Assembly (NCBI GenBank): GCA_030180135.1
Contig: CM058231.1
Coordinates: forward strand, 55,605,129 to 55,669,128
Source: Orychophragmus violaceus
Lineage: Eukaryota > Streptophyta > Magnoliopsida > Brassicales > Brassicaceae
Length of the DNA: 64,000 nucleotides
Reading direction: 5' to 3'
Of this stretch, positions 40,861 through 51,649 are shown one piece after another. Both the position numbers and the translations under genes were made by a program. Below the pieces are notes generated by a model. The model was not told the DNA's origin. It did no database searches and saw only the letters and a list, made by a program, of their open reading frames with translations. Numbering within the stretch: position 1 is the first letter of the stretch; each line of letters opens with the position of its first letter.

Positions 40861-42187
40861 GTCTAATCTCTATCGCATAGTCAAGCTAATGACTAAAAAC
40901 AAGCGCTGAGTGGGAGGCAACCCAATGACAGGTTCGTTTTCATTTTCATTTTTCGTTTTTCATTTGGTGTTTTTGATTTTCTGCTTTTGTGTGTTCAAAG
41001 CCGAGAGAAACAGGCAGAATCGCACTGCATCGATCGACACACATAGTGCATCGGTCGATACAGTTGCGATTTATGGATTGCCAATTCAATTGCGGTATAG
41101 ACACCGGTTATCTACTTAACCGTGGGCATAATCACCTTGCATCGATCGACACCCTTGTGGCATTGATCGACACAAGCCGGCGACAGGTAAGTGATCTGAC
41201 CATTTTTCGGTTTGTTTTCATTCTGATTTCTTTTCTCACCAATCCTAGGCTTGACACCACTGGGGACAGTGTGTTTCAAGTGTGGGGGAGGTAGCTATTG
41301 ACGCACGCTTTTGTTTTCTTAGAGTCAGTCAAAAGTTTGTTTTATTGAGTCAAAATGTGTATGAAACTATGATTTTTCGAGGAAATTTTTCGCTGGAACA
41401 GGACTAAGTGACCATTGGACAGACTTGCAGGACCTCTATGACTATTAGAAAACCCCAAACAGATCAGCTTACCAAGGACACCCATATCTAACCAGGTATT
41501 CAGAGGATCCATCACTAGTCTCACACTAATCTTGACTTTAATTTCTCACCTAAGGGCTTGGTAATCTTTGGGTCGGATTCCTTTGATGTGTTTGGCACAG
41601 CCTGTGATCCTGTTCTTAAGTATGGTTTCTGATTTTCCCCTCCCTTGAAAGTAAAAAAAAAGGAGATAAAAACCGAGGATAGGCTAGTAGCTTCAAAGTG
41701 GTCACGGGAGTGGTAGAGACCCCTATTACCTCCTGTGTATCCATGGAAAGATCCAAAGTTAAACCCCAATAAATAGGGAAGAGCACTGATAGAAAAAATA
41801 AAATGATACCCAATGGGGAAAAATCAGTGCTAAGGGAGAAAGGGAAAAGAAAGAAACTAGAAACCGACAGTTTGGTGGTCAGATACTGAATAGGTTGAGT
41901 CCATGTGTCCTTTGATTCAATAATCCCTCTGTGAGACTGCACATAATTGTATACAGAGACTGGTGTGGTGAACTTGAATGTCCTAACTTGATTGTGGAGT
42001 TTACTTGGGACAGTTGCTAAGTGTGGGGGAAGTATATTGCGGTCTTGAGTTCTGTAGGGAAGTTTTCGGTTGTTTACTAAGTGAATGTGAATGTGAAAGT
42101 TCCTAGGACGAAGTGAGTTTCTGTGTTTTCAAACCTCTTTTCTTATACTTTGGTTCTTTACTTGCTTGAGGGCAAGCATGAGCTAAG
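40861..42187 (+). other. 3' non-coding region of element E
   Basis: No RT or integrase found. It holds two further TCGATCGA pairs (41027-41065, 41137-41160) and three copies of a polypurine-like word: caagtgtgggggagg (41279), taagtgtgggggaag (42017) and taagtgtgggggagt (42184). Only the last abuts the LTR. Confidence 0.75.
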
Positions 42188-42198
42188 TGTGGGGGAGT
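42188..42198 (+). other. polypurine tract of element E
   Basis: gtgggggagt directly precedes the 3' LTR start TGATATACC at 42199. Confidence 0.85.
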
Positions 42199-43369
42199 TG
42201 ATATACCATGGATTTTAGGGTTTTTAACCATGGTATATGTCTTCTTATCGAGTGTTTTAGAGTCTTTGGAGTCCTATTATCTATGTTTTCAGGTATAGAC
42301 ACGTTCGGAGCGGATTTGGACATTATGGCGCATTCTGGAGCATTTTGGAGATTTAACCCGAGAGATAGAGTTCACTGTCGATATTTGATACTTGCATCGA
42401 TCGACACACTTGTGGCATCGATTGATGCATATACGGATCAGGCATTTCTCGGCGGTTTTATCAAGAGTTTGGATATTGCACTTTTGCCCAGAAATTTCTC
42501 ATAATTACAAAGAAACCCCAGCCGAGTTTAGATCATTATATTAAGGTTTTTAAGCCATTGTTTAGGCTACGCCTTATTTTACCATGAGAGAGTTAGGGGC
42601 TGATCTTGTACTCGAAAGAGGAGAGATTTTGAACCCTAGTTTTTATTCTATTATATGCTATTCAGTATTCTATTCATGATGTCTTCTGTTCCAATGATCA
42701 TGTCTGAGTAGTTTACTTGTTAGGTTTAGGGATTCTCATTAGGGATTTCATGGAATTATAGGTTGATCAATCTGTAGGGATTCATATCTGTTAGTTCTTC
42801 ATCTAGGGTTGTTCTTACTGCTTACTCTGAAATAGCTACCCAGATTTATGATGTTAGGTTGATTTTCGCAACGACGGTTGGTTAATTAGCTAGAAAGAAC
42901 CTAGATGAGCAATTTGAACAACTCGCAAAGAAATTTGGTTTAGAGGAAATGTGAACGAAACAACTTGAGATTAATGCTTGTTTAGAACTCTAGAATTCGC
43001 AACGAAAGTTGGCTTGCTAGGTTGTTAGATATAGATAGGATTAGCAACGAAAGTTGGCTTCTTATACTTCCGTGATTCCAGTTCTAGAACAGTTCTTAAT
43101 AGATCCCGATTGATTGATTGCATGTGTTCCTAATTTTCTGAGAACTCCCTTGACCTGACGCCTTCGCTTCTTGCTTACAAACCACTCCTGCTACTGATTT
43201 ACTTTTCTTCTTGCTATTTAGTTTCTCATTAATTTCTCCTAGCTTAACTTGACGTTCTACAATCTATCATATGGTCTAGAGTGTCTGTGGATTCGATACC
43301 CTATATACTACTAGTTCACGTCTGTGCACTTTCAGTGTAGATCTATGGATTAAAACTCTGATCGTATCA
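42199..43369 (+). repeat. 3' LTR of element E
   Basis: 1171 bp, colinear with 37826-38999 with scattered substitutions. It is followed by target duplication TTGTT at 43370. Confidence 0.93.
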
Positions 43370-44640
43370 TTGTTGTTGGGGAGTCAATACCAAAGAAAGA
43401 GAGTGATAATTCAATCAGTCGTTTCTCTGATTCTCCAGCCTCCACCTGATCGGATTCATCCGAAATTTCATCCAAATTTCTACCTCATAACCATTGATCG
43501 GGTAGATGTGAGTCTTAGAGTATGATCGTCTGCATTTGAAACAAATGCCATCACAACGCATTGCGTCAAGTTTTGCATCTGAATAGTGTTGACGTGGTCT
43601 TGTGAATCCTTGGTGTGTGTTAGTCCTGTCCAAAGGTTGAGTAGTGCGTGCAGTTGAGCCAGGAGAAGAAAACCTACGCGACGAAGGAAAGGATCATGTG
43701 CGTTTGTTCTGTTATCTCCTTGTACTGCATCACTCACCGAGCGGCACAATGCGCTGCCTTCCATGCTAATCACAGCCGTTATGTGTTTAGTTAAACCCAG
43801 AGGTGCCTTGAGTTTAATAACCTCTTTGCTTTCAGGTTTCAACCCATTAAAGGACACATGTACCAATTTCTTCTCACAACGCCGAAGACAATGGAACGAA
43901 GCTCCTCAAACTCATTCACATAATCAACAATGGAACCGGTCTGTTGAATAGGAAACAGACGTTTCACTGGTTCATCTTTGACCCTATGCCGAAAATGAGC
44001 CACCAACCATCGTTTAAATTGACCCCAATCCGTGAATGGGTAATTCTCCATTTCTCCGTTGAACCAGTTCAAGACATGTCCCTCCAAGCTCGGAGAGACG
44101 AGCTGAAGACGTTCCATACCGTGAAAGTTATTGAAACGAAAGAATCATTCCACGCGTGCGATCCAGCCGAAAGGGCTTGAGCCGTCGAAGAGGGGCATCT
44201 AGATATCCCAGAGTAAGATTTCACAGTTTTCACAGATAGTGGGTGGAAGCCTAGACCGTGTTGAACGATATCTGGATTTAATCGAGAGGATGAATGAATA
44301 CCCGGCAAATGAGTATCCCACAGCGATGCGATTGCTTTGCCTGAGCTTTTCCGATCGTTTATTCGTTTCCATAGGTTTGATAATCTGGGTTATTTGATCA
44401 AAGCGACGACAATGTCAAATCGTGTATCGTAAGAGCCCATACGTTTTTTGATCGACGACAAACGGGGCTTTAGTGATCTTCGTTAGACGTCCCCACTCTG
44501 ACCTCAGGAACATAAAATCCTATGCAAAATCTGCATGGGTATCTTCAAACGCCGCTGTCATTTCACAGGAATCCTCGAAGGATCCGTCGCGTGACATCGT
44601 TGCATCTGTAGAACTATCACCGGAATCAACCACTGTTGGG
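43370..44640 (-). pseudogene. gag of chromovirus D
   Basis: The minus strand reads FNNFHGMERLQLVSPSLEG, HVLNWFNGEMENYPFTDWGQ, FKRWLVAHFRHRVKDEPVKR and IVDYVNEFEELRSIV (44130-43880), the retrotransposon gag capsid domain. VHVSFNGLKPESKEVIKLKA and PLGLTKHITAVISMEGSALC follow at 43866-43740. A zinc-knuckle remnant (CDGICFKCRRSYSKTH, His/Cys pattern broken) is at 43550-43500. Upstream sequence to 44640 is a poor N-terminus. Frameshifts are frequent. Confidence 0.85.
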
Positions 44641-44827
44641 GTCGAAATCCCGCTCGACGAAATCAATAGTCAAAAATGGACTAAGTGACCAGACATAACT
44701 ATGTTTCATATAAATGATGTTTTGTATGAATGACTTTTTGTATAAATGGCATTTCGTAGAACACATACGAAACCACTTAGCTAAACTTTCGAGAAACCGA
44801 ACTGCTTGGATGGATTTCTTAGACAGG
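44641..44827. other. unassigned spacer between D and G
   Basis: No gene or repeat recognised, apart from two similar short phrases (atgttttgtatgaatgac and ctttttgtataaatggc). Confidence 0.4.
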
Positions 44828-45841
44828 TGTAACACTCAAAAAAATCCATCGACAAGCTCAGGCGCTTGGACAACCTGCTCGGACAATCCAAGCAAGAAAA
44901 TCAGCTCGGGCGTTCCGAACAAGCCATTCTGCTCGTACGATCCGAGAAAGGCATACTGCTCGAACAATCCTAGCAAGGCAGACTTCTCGGAAAATCCGAG
45001 TTGAAAAGCCAGCTCGGAAGTTCCAAGTAGGAAAGACTGCTCGGAAAATCCGAGCAGAATGTTCAACTCATATTTCCGAGCAGGACACTCTGCTCGGACG
45101 ATCCGTGTAAGACACTCTGGTCAGACGAATCGTGGAAGGCCGACTGCTCGGAAAATCCATGTAGAACACCCTGCTTGGACGATTCGAGCAGAACACGTTG
45201 CTCAGAGAAACTGCTCGAGCACTCATCGACATCTTCCTCTGAATGTGCGATTAGCCGTAACATATCTTCATAACAACAATTTCTATGTACTCAAAACTAC
45301 TAGCAGTTGACATAATTGCCGAATAAGTTTTACGAAGTGCGGACATGGGCTATGCTCGCAAGACCTGTATTCCATAGAATTTGGGCCGAAGGAGGAAGAC
45401 ATATACTCGACGGACTTGAATCGGCCTTTGTGGCCCATTCGAAAGATAAAACTAAGTCGAGGAGATACAAATACAAAAATCAGAAGATAAATCCGAGCAA
45501 GAAAAGAGGAATATAAATCCGAGCAAGAAGAGGAAAATCGGAGTAGAAAAGTAAATTCGAACAAAAATAGAAGATTTGATTACAGGAAGACCTTCGGAAA
45601 TCTCGCAGGTGAATCTCTTACAAAACGACTAGCCGCGACTATGAAAGACAAGAGACTTCCTACGATCAAGACACACTGAAAACCGTAGAATAAATACTTA
45701 GACTTTCGGCTCTTACGCTTTTTGTACTCTCTTTTCCGAAAACTATTCTCCAGATCTATTTACATGTTGTTTACGTAGAATCTCATGTTCCTTAAATTAT
45801 AAACCCTACAAGAATCGACTGTGCGAGTTTTGACCTTAACA
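44828..45841 (+). repeat. 5' LTR of Tat element G
   Basis: Right edge fixed by CTTAACA next to the primer site. Left edge is a proposal (TGTAACAC at 44828) because no second LTR is available. About 350 bases of its upstream part are a 27-bp minisatellite. Confidence 0.6.
44877..45226. repeat. 27-bp x 13 minisatellite in the LTR of G
   Basis: Thirteen consecutive units start at 44877, 44904, 44931, 44958, 44985, 45012, 45039, 45066 (26 bp), 45092, 45119, 45146, 45173 and 45200. The core is gctcggaaaatccgagcag, itself an inverted repeat (CTCGGA...TCCGAG), followed by ~10 variable bases. As 27 is divisible by three, frames through it read as nine-residue repeats (minus strand LGFSEQSxL), but I do not regard these as genes. 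Confidence 0.95.
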
Positions 45842-45842
45842 G

Positions 45843-45862
45843 TTTGGCGCCGTCTGTGAGGA
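45843..45862 (+). other. primer binding site of element G
   Basis: tttggcgccgtctgtgagga one base after the LTR: the Tat-type primer site. Confidence 0.88.
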
Positions 45863-45909
45863 ATAATAAGTTTTGTTACACTTAGACTACATATCAGAAG
45901 ACTGAAGAG

Positions 45910-46249
45910 ATGGCCACCAACGGAGATGGAGACAGAGACAGAATAGATTACTAACTGGCGATCGGCGAACAAAAAACACCACAAAAACATCAATGCGACC
46001 AACAACGCTGCAACAAGCGCAGCCGCGACCGATGCAACAATAGCTAACGCAACGCTTACTGTGTTAAAGAAGAAGGTAGCCGTACTGGTGCAGAAGATTC
46101 AAGATCAGGAGAAGGAAAAGAGGGCGATCAATAATATGATCATCGAAGGATCACAATATTTCTGGGACATAGTATCCTCAATCAAAGCTTACCAGAAATG
46201 AGCAGGAACAAGCGTTCATTGGTTTGCGCCTTCTCATTTCCCAAACGAC
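45910..46249 (+). pseudogene. gag remnant of Tat element G
   Basis: An ATG at 45910 reads ATNGDGDRDRID then stops. Other frames give TNAAATSAAATDATIANAT and a Lys/Glu helical stretch (VLQKIQDQEKEKRAINNM). The capsid domain is missing, as in B. Confidence 0.45.
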
Positions 46250-46749
46250 GTGATAACATTTGAAGAATGGGAAACTAAGGAAATTGATCGACCGCACAAT
46301 GACCCCCTCGTTATCAAAATAATCATCAAAGATCATGACGTAGCAAGGATCGCGGTCGATACTAGAAGTTCCGTGGAAATAATCTTCCGCGACACTCTAA
46401 GAAAGATGAACATCGGCTTATCCGAAGTGTCGCAATTCCCAAAACCATTAATGGTAACAATGACTCTCGAAACAATTAGGCTTCCCGTACAAGCAAGAGG
46501 GGAACCAAAGTTTTCGAGTTTTCAGTGGCAGACCACCCAATAATGTACATCGTGATCATGGGAACTCCTTTGATAAATTCCATGAGAGCCGTTTCGTCAA
46601 CATATCACATTTTATTGAAATTTCCAACACTCGGTGGGTCACAACGATTTGGGGAAGGCAGAAAACTATATAAACTTCGAAAGCCGAGAATCGAAGTCTC
46701 CCAAAAAAGCAAAGCTACCGCGAACGGAACCAAAAAGAAGAATTTGTAG
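46250..46749 (+). pseudogene. protease region of Tat element G
   Basis: Reads EIDRPHNDPLVIKIIIKDHD, VARIAVDTRSSVEIIFRDTL and then, after a frame change near 46525, ADHPIMYIVIMGTPLINSMR with AVSSTYHILLKFPT. The active-site triplet normally reads VDTGSS; here VDTRSS, so Gly is lost. The tail is basic and ends at a stop before 46750. Confidence 0.85.
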
Positions 46750-47507
46750 AAAAATCAAAAACGGCCGCCAAGGAACAAGAAGAAGAAGATAGACAAGAAG
46801 AATAAGATAAACATAGATGATGATCATCCGGAGCGTTGTGTAGATGTGGGAGCAAATTTGGACAAGGCAATTGAAAAGGACAAAGTCTTATGCCTCAGAG
46901 AAAACATAAACAGATATGCTTGGTCCGCATAAGAGATTCTCGGGATCAGCATGGACATCACTTCTCAAGAGCTAAACGTGGATACAAAATTCAACCCGGC
47001 GAGACAAAAAAGGAGGTAGTTAGGATCAGAACGAGCTAAAGCAGTCAACGACGAAGTTAAGCGATTACTCTAAGTCTGTTCAATAACCGAGGTTAAGTAT
47101 CCGGACTGGCTCGCGAATCCTGTCGTGGTGAAGAAGAAAAACGGAATGTGGAGAGTTTGTGTCGACTTCACAGATCTAAAAACGGTGTGCCCTAAGGACA
47201 GTTTCCCGCTTCCGCATATCGACCGATTGGTGGAGGCAACAACATGAAACTGCTCACATCCATGGACGCTTTCTCCTGTTACAATAAGATCATGATGAAT
47301 CCAGACGATTGAGACAAAACGGCATTCGTCACTGATAGAGGAATCTATTGTTATAAGGTCATTCCGTTCGGCATAAAAAACACCGGAGCAACATATCAGC
47401 GGCTAGTGAATAAGATGTTCACTGAACTACTTGGAAAGACTATGGAGGTCTACATAGATGTCATGTAGGTCAAATCTCTCAACGAAAAGGACCATGTAGA
47501 GCATCTG

Positions 47508-47855
47508 TGTAACATACTGGGCCCGGCCCATTTGAGAAAGGCTTAAATGAATTAATTTGGCTACCTATGTCACCAAAGTGCACTTACCTTTTAGGTCAGT
47601 TGTCCAGAGAGAACTCCAGAGTTAAGCGTGCTTGAGCTGGAGTAGTCAAAGGATGGGTGACCTATCAGGAAGTGACTCACGGTATCATGCGAGTGAGGAC
47701 AAAACATGGGAAAAGGTCACGTGGTGACTGCAAGGTCAGTAAAATACTCGGTCGGGCCTACGAAAAATAACGCACCGACCGTCAGACAGGGGTGGGGCCC
47801 ACAAGCCCGACAAAGGGATGGGTGACTCACCGGTAGGGGCGGACGGGGCGTTACA
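47508..47855 (+). repeat. 5' LTR of Cassandra H, with 5S rRNA-like block
   Basis: TGTAACATAC...GGGGCGTTACA. Bases about 47609-47690 read gaactccagagttaagcgtg then cttgagctggagtagtcaaa and ggatgggtgacct, following plant 5S rRNA (gaactccgcagttaagcgtg, cttgggcgagagtagtacta, ggatgggtgacct). The internal box A and box C positions of the polymerase III promoter are recognisable. Confidence 0.93.
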
Positions 47856-47857
47856 AG

Positions 47858-47869
47858 TGGTATCAGAGC
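47858..47869 (+). other. primer binding site of Cassandra H
   Basis: tggtatcagagc, two bases after the LTR, complementary to tRNA-iMet. Confidence 0.92.
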
Positions 47870-48014
47870 TCAGGGAAGTCAAACCGATTCTGTCTCGGGA
47901 GACAATCCTGGGGTTTGAGGGTTATGGCTGCTCCGGTAATGAGTCGGAGGGTCAGAGATGGACCCTAACAAGATACGGAATTCGGGGACGAATTCCCGTT
48001 AAGTGGGGAAGAAT

Positions 48015-48362
48015 TGTAACATACTGGGCCCGGCCCATTTGAGAAAGGCTTAAATGAATTAATTTGGCTACCTATGTCATCAAAGTGCACTTACCTTTTC
48101 GGTCACTTGTGCAGAGAGAACTCCAGAGTTAAGCGTGCTTGAGCTGGAGTAGTCAAAGGGTGGGTGACCTACCGGAAAGTGACTCACAGTATCATGCGAG
48201 TGAGGACAAAACATGAGAAAAGGTCACGTGGTGATTGCAGGGTCAGTAAATTACTCGGTCAGGCCTACGAAAAATAACGCACCGACCGTCGAACAGGGGT
48301 GGGGCCCACGAGCCCGATAGAGGGATGGGTGACTCACCGGTAGGTGCGGACAGGGGGTTACA
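48015..48362 (+). repeat. 3' LTR of Cassandra H, with 5S rRNA-like block
   Basis: 348 bp, the same length as the 5' LTR. The 5S-like block is at about 48116-48200. Differences from the 5' LTR are mostly transitions, for example aaaggatggg against aaagggtggg. Confidence 0.93.
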
Positions 48363-48553
48363 ATCTGCGAGAGTGTTTCCAACAACTAAACAAGCATAAC
48401 ATGAAACTCAATCCAGCCAAGTACAGGTTCGGAGTCGCGTCTGGAGAATTTCTCGGATACCGCGTCACTTACCGATGCATCGAATCAAACCCAAAGCAAA
48501 TGAATGCCCTGATCCAAACATTTTCGTCAACGACAAAACGTGAAATTCAAAGA

Positions 48554-50205
48554 TATCTTCATATTTTAGGCTTGTTCTTAGTTCATGTTTTTATCCTTTT
48601 AGCACTTTATACCACATATGTTTCATAGGTTTTGGTGCATTTAGAACCTTAGGTGAATTAAGAGTTAGGAATTGCATATTTTTTTGTTCTTGGGAGTGTT
48701 TCTTGTGTTTTTGCAGATTCTTGGAGTTTGTTTGAAGATTTGGTGAGATTCGGGAGCCATGAGGAACATCTAAGTGGAGCAAGGAGAACAAAGAGATGTT
48801 CGGATCACTCCCATCGATCAGATTCATCGGGCTATCACAATCAATGCAACTCCATCGAGCTTCTTCATCTTACCATCACCACCGATGTCACTCCATTGGG
48901 TGCGGATCCATCGAGCATCACAGACCGATGAGACTTCACACCGAAGACGCTTGTTTTTCCCGTAAGTTTATTGGTCCCGTCCATCGACCAGGAGCCGTCC
49001 GATGTTCACATATCGGACAATGAACATCGATAAACCAAGACCAATATTCCTCCATCGGCCGGGCCATGGCCGATGAAGCCACCCAATGGAATCTCCCCAC
49101 CACTCATATTTATGAAACTGCCCTTATTAAAGCTCCTCACTATAAATATGTAATTTTGGGTTTCTAAAACCCTAAGCTACCTAAGATTTAGTTTTTCTTT
49201 CTCTTATGTTTTTGCTTAGGATTTGGAACTTGTAAACATTTGATTTTGGGTTTTAATTTAAGTACTTATTTACTTTGTTAATCTCTTTCACTTAATCTCT
49301 CTATTCATGATCTCTCATATCTCCCTTCTGGGTTTTGTGGGAGCAATGGTGATTAGAGAGTAGAGCTTTTGGGTCTTTATGTTGAGGTTGATTTGGGTGG
49401 TTTATGTGATGATTAATGATGCTCAGGACTTTATGATGAATCATCCTTCTCTAACTAGTTGATCTCTATGCTAGGTTGCAAGGAATTGTTGAATCTAGAT
49501 GTCAGGCTTTTTCATGCCCGAAAGGTCTTCGATGAAATGCTTGAATGAAAATTTTAGAGGATTTTCACTCTTAGCTTAAGAGATTAGTTGTCTAAGGTTA
49601 TTATTGGAATTGAAAACTTGATTTGCATGCTTGTTTGTCTCTTAATCACAAATGAGGATTTGATCTTGATTAGGGATAAGATAAAAGGATTAGTGCCAAG
49701 AAATTGGATTAGTCTAATGATTATTGTTCTTAGCCTAAGGATTAGCTTTGCCAAAAGGTGTTTGATGGATATTCTTGCATGGTTGTCTTGTAATTTGCAA
49801 ATGAGAATTTAATGATTGCATGATTAGCATAAGAGTTATGAACATGAGAATGATATTAGTTTAATTAATGATCATTAACTTTGTTTAGCATTGTTTGATT
49901 GATTGAAGCTTCTTTTTGATCATCATATCTTCATAGTCGCATCCTAATATCTTTCTTTTATCTTATTTTCCTTCTTTTTTAATGTCTCATCTTGTTCTTG
50001 CTTGTTGCGTTTGCTTTCTTGTTTTGATTTCTATTTAGGTTGTTAGATAACTTCTCTTTTTATATTTTGCTTAGATTAAGTAGTATGTATTATTGATGTG
50101 TTGTTTTTCTTGTCTTTCTGGATTGATATCCCAAATTCTACATCGACATGTGTAGAGGTTTGAGGAATTGACAATAGCTTAGAACCGGAAAAAACCTCGC
50201 TATCA
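48554..50205 (+). repeat. 5' LTR of element J
   Basis: Begins near tatcttcatattttagg after RT of element G and ends ctcgctatca before the primer site. Bases 48810-49080 are rich in catcga, ccgatg and tcgatg words. The rest is AT-rich with aaaccctaa-type sequence near 49170. No genes. Confidence 0.65.
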
Positions 50206-50206
50206 A

Positions 50207-50226
50207 TTTGGCGCCGTTGCCGGGGA
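50207..50226 (+). other. primer binding site of element J (tRNA-Asp type)
   Basis: tttggcgccgttgccgggga: same type as element E and Athila. Confidence 0.9.
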
Positions 50227-50279
50227 GGTGTAGCACTAGCCATTAGAATTTAGATTCTACTTTAGATTAAGCTTTTATT

Positions 50280-50640
50280 TTGTTTTTACTTGTGTGGTTA
50301 CTAGCTTTCGTTCAAGTGTTTGTTCATTTTGCAAGGTACAATCGCAAGGAAGAGAGCATGGCTTCAGATATAGCTTCAATGTTGAGGGCTATGTTGGAAG
50401 CTCAAGAAAGAGAGATGGCTTGGGACCCTACAAGTCATTATGGATTTGAAAGCACATCCACATATCAAGGTGATCTTCCAAATGAGTACTCTTCTCATGA
50501 GTACCAATATGAATATGGTGATGGATACCAATCTTGGAACATGGAACATGAGCATGAAGCAACTCACTCTTCTCAATTCTCATATGAGGAAGAACTTCTC
50601 AACATGGCAAGATTGGCATTGGAAGGATAACAGAGGTACA
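50280..50640 (+). pseudogene. N-terminal ORF of element J
   Basis: A 116-codon open frame. From the second ATG (50358) it reads ASDIASMLRAMLEAQEREMA, then a Tyr/Glu/Ser/His-rich stretch (EYSSHEYQYEYGDGYQSW) and EEELLNMARLALEG. The first 26 codons are hydrophobic leader-like and probably not used. No domain recognised. It is acidic and low in complexity. Position right after the primer site suggests a gag N-terminus. Confidence 0.45.
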
Positions 50641-50983
50641 ATGAGAGCATAACGATGATCAACACTGATTTTTTTTCATTTTCCTCAAAATGCAAGCATT
50701 GTTGAGCCAACACATGAGGAAAATGCTCAAGTCCAAGATGAGTTCTTGAAAGAAGTTAAAAAGACTATCAAGGAATTTGAAATGATTCTTGGTTACAATG
50801 TTGGTGAAGACCTTGTGATAAGGTATGAAGAAGAGGATGAGGAAGAGACAATCATGGGTCATTCAACCAATGGCAACAATGAAGGAGTATGAGAAGTTGT
50901 GAGAGTCTGAAGACAGTTCAGACGAAGAAGTTATCATTCCAAACTTCATGATAGCGGAACCAATTTTATAAAAAGAATAAGAT
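50641..50983 (+). other. broken coding spacer of element J
   Basis: Frames here give helical Glu/Lys-rich phrases (ENAQVQDEFLKEVKKTIKEF at 50719) interrupted by stops, probably decayed coding sequence linking 50280-50640 to 50984. Confidence 0.4.
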
Positions 50984-51184
50984 ATGGAAAGTGAAGAGGG
51001 AAACATATATGAAGATAGGAGAGAACCTCGCAGAGCTCATCCTCCACCTGATTGGAATCTAAGGGTTCACGCTGAACCACATGCTGGGTTTTCCTTTGAT
51101 AATATCCCACCATCAAAATGGAGAGAAAAGATCTACGAGATGCACGCGTGGCTTACTGAACAACTTCTTAATCCAGGAGCCACT

Positions 51185-51533
51185 TGTAACATCCCGGTTT
51201 GTGGTATATGCGGAGAGGCTAAAATGAATTGATTTGGCTACCTATGTCACCAAGTGCACTTACCTTTTCCGGTCACTTGCCTGAAAGAACTCCAGAGTTA
51301 AGCGTACTTGGGCTGGAGTAGTCCTAGGATGGGTGACCTTCCGGGAAGTGACTCGTGGTAGCATGTGTGTGAGGATAAAACACATGGGAAAAGGTCATGG
51401 GGTGATTATAGGGTCAATAAATTACTCGGTTGGGCCTACAAAAGATAACGCACCGACCGTCGGACAGGGGTGGGCCCCACTAGCCCGGAAGAGGGATGGG
51501 TGACTCACCGGTAGGGGCGGACGGGGCGTTACA
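51185..51533 (+). repeat. 5' LTR of Cassandra I, with 5S rRNA-like block
   Basis: Bases about 51287-51375 read gaactccagagttaagcgta, cttgggctggagtagtccta and ggatgggtgaccttccggga, matching the 3' two thirds of plant 5S rRNA with few differences. Confidence 0.93.
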
Positions 51534-51536
51534 AAT

Positions 51537-51549
51537 TGGTATCAGAGCC
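51537..51549 (+). other. primer binding site of Cassandra I
   Basis: tggtatcagagcc, three bases after the LTR end. Confidence 0.92.
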
Positions 51550-51649
51550 AAATCCGAGGACGCGTGTGGAGTCAGTGAGGGCTCACACCGTCAAGGATAA
51601 CGATCCTGGTGCGCAACGAGGGCGTTGAGCTCTATGAGAGTGGGTGAAT

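Larger units (their letters stand above)
37826..43369 (+). mobile_element. non-autonomous Athila-like element E
   Basis: 5544 bp, with LTRs of 1174 and 1171 bp, a tRNA-Asp-type primer site, a polypurine tract, and a perfect target duplication TTGTT (37821-37825 and 43370-43374). The 3.2-kb interior encodes the end of an Athila-type gag and a protease but no RT, RNase H or integrase. It interrupts chromovirus D. TCGATCGA palindromes occur in the LTRs and throughout the interior. Confidence 0.93.
34860..44640 (-). mobile_element. chromovirus (Ty3/gypsy) D, decayed, split by element E
   Basis: Minus-strand order: gag (44640-43370), protease, RT, RNase H, integrase and C-terminal chromodomain (37825-34860). 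Non-autonomous Athila-like element E (37826-43369) lies between the gag zinc-knuckle region and the protease. Assignment to chromoviruses rests on the chromodomain-like end. All genes are broken. I did not find its LTRs or primer site. Confidence 0.75.
47508..48362 (+). mobile_element. Cassandra TRIM element H
   Basis: 855 bp with two 348-bp LTRs, a 159-bp interior, a tRNA-Met primer site (47858), a polypurine tract (48001-48013) and a perfect target duplication ATCTG (47503-47507, 48363-48367). Each LTR contains a 5S rRNA-like block. This defines Cassandra terminal-repeat miniatures, which encode no protein and depend on other elements. By eye about twenty positions differ between the LTRs, so it is relatively old. 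It interrupts RT of element G. Confidence 0.95.
44828..48553 (+). mobile_element. Tat-lineage gypsy element G, decayed 5' part
   Basis: A plus-strand LTR (~44828-45841) is followed by a Tat primer site, a shortened gag, a protease and RT ending near 48553, where element J begins. Cassandra H sits in RT. The reading has many stops, so this is an old copy. The 3' part is absent from the window. Confidence 0.8.
46900..48553 (+). pseudogene. reverse transcriptase of Tat element G, split by Cassandra H
   Basis: Reads ELNVDTKFNPARQKRR, then VKYPDWLANPVVVKKKNGMW, RVCVDFTDLKTVCPKDSFPL and PHIDRLVEATT, with degraded palm sequence to 47500 (catalytic YIDD altered to YIDV followed by a stop at 47466). 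Cassandra H (47508-48362) follows, then LRECFQQLNKHNMKLNPAKY, RFGVASGEFLGYRVTYRCIE, SNPKQMNALI and TTKREIQR. Sequence of element J begins after EIQR. Confidence 0.88.

Noticed and set aside
44836..45263. Two ORFs with nine-residue repeats (LGFSEQS-like)
   Set aside because: The repeat comes from a 27-bp non-coding minisatellite in an LTR. Frames open by chance because 27 is a multiple of three.
47609..47690. Functional 5S rRNA gene
   Set aside because: It lies in a Cassandra LTR with matching copies in the paired LTR, carries many changes and lacks a clean 5' third, so it is element-borne 5S-like sequence.
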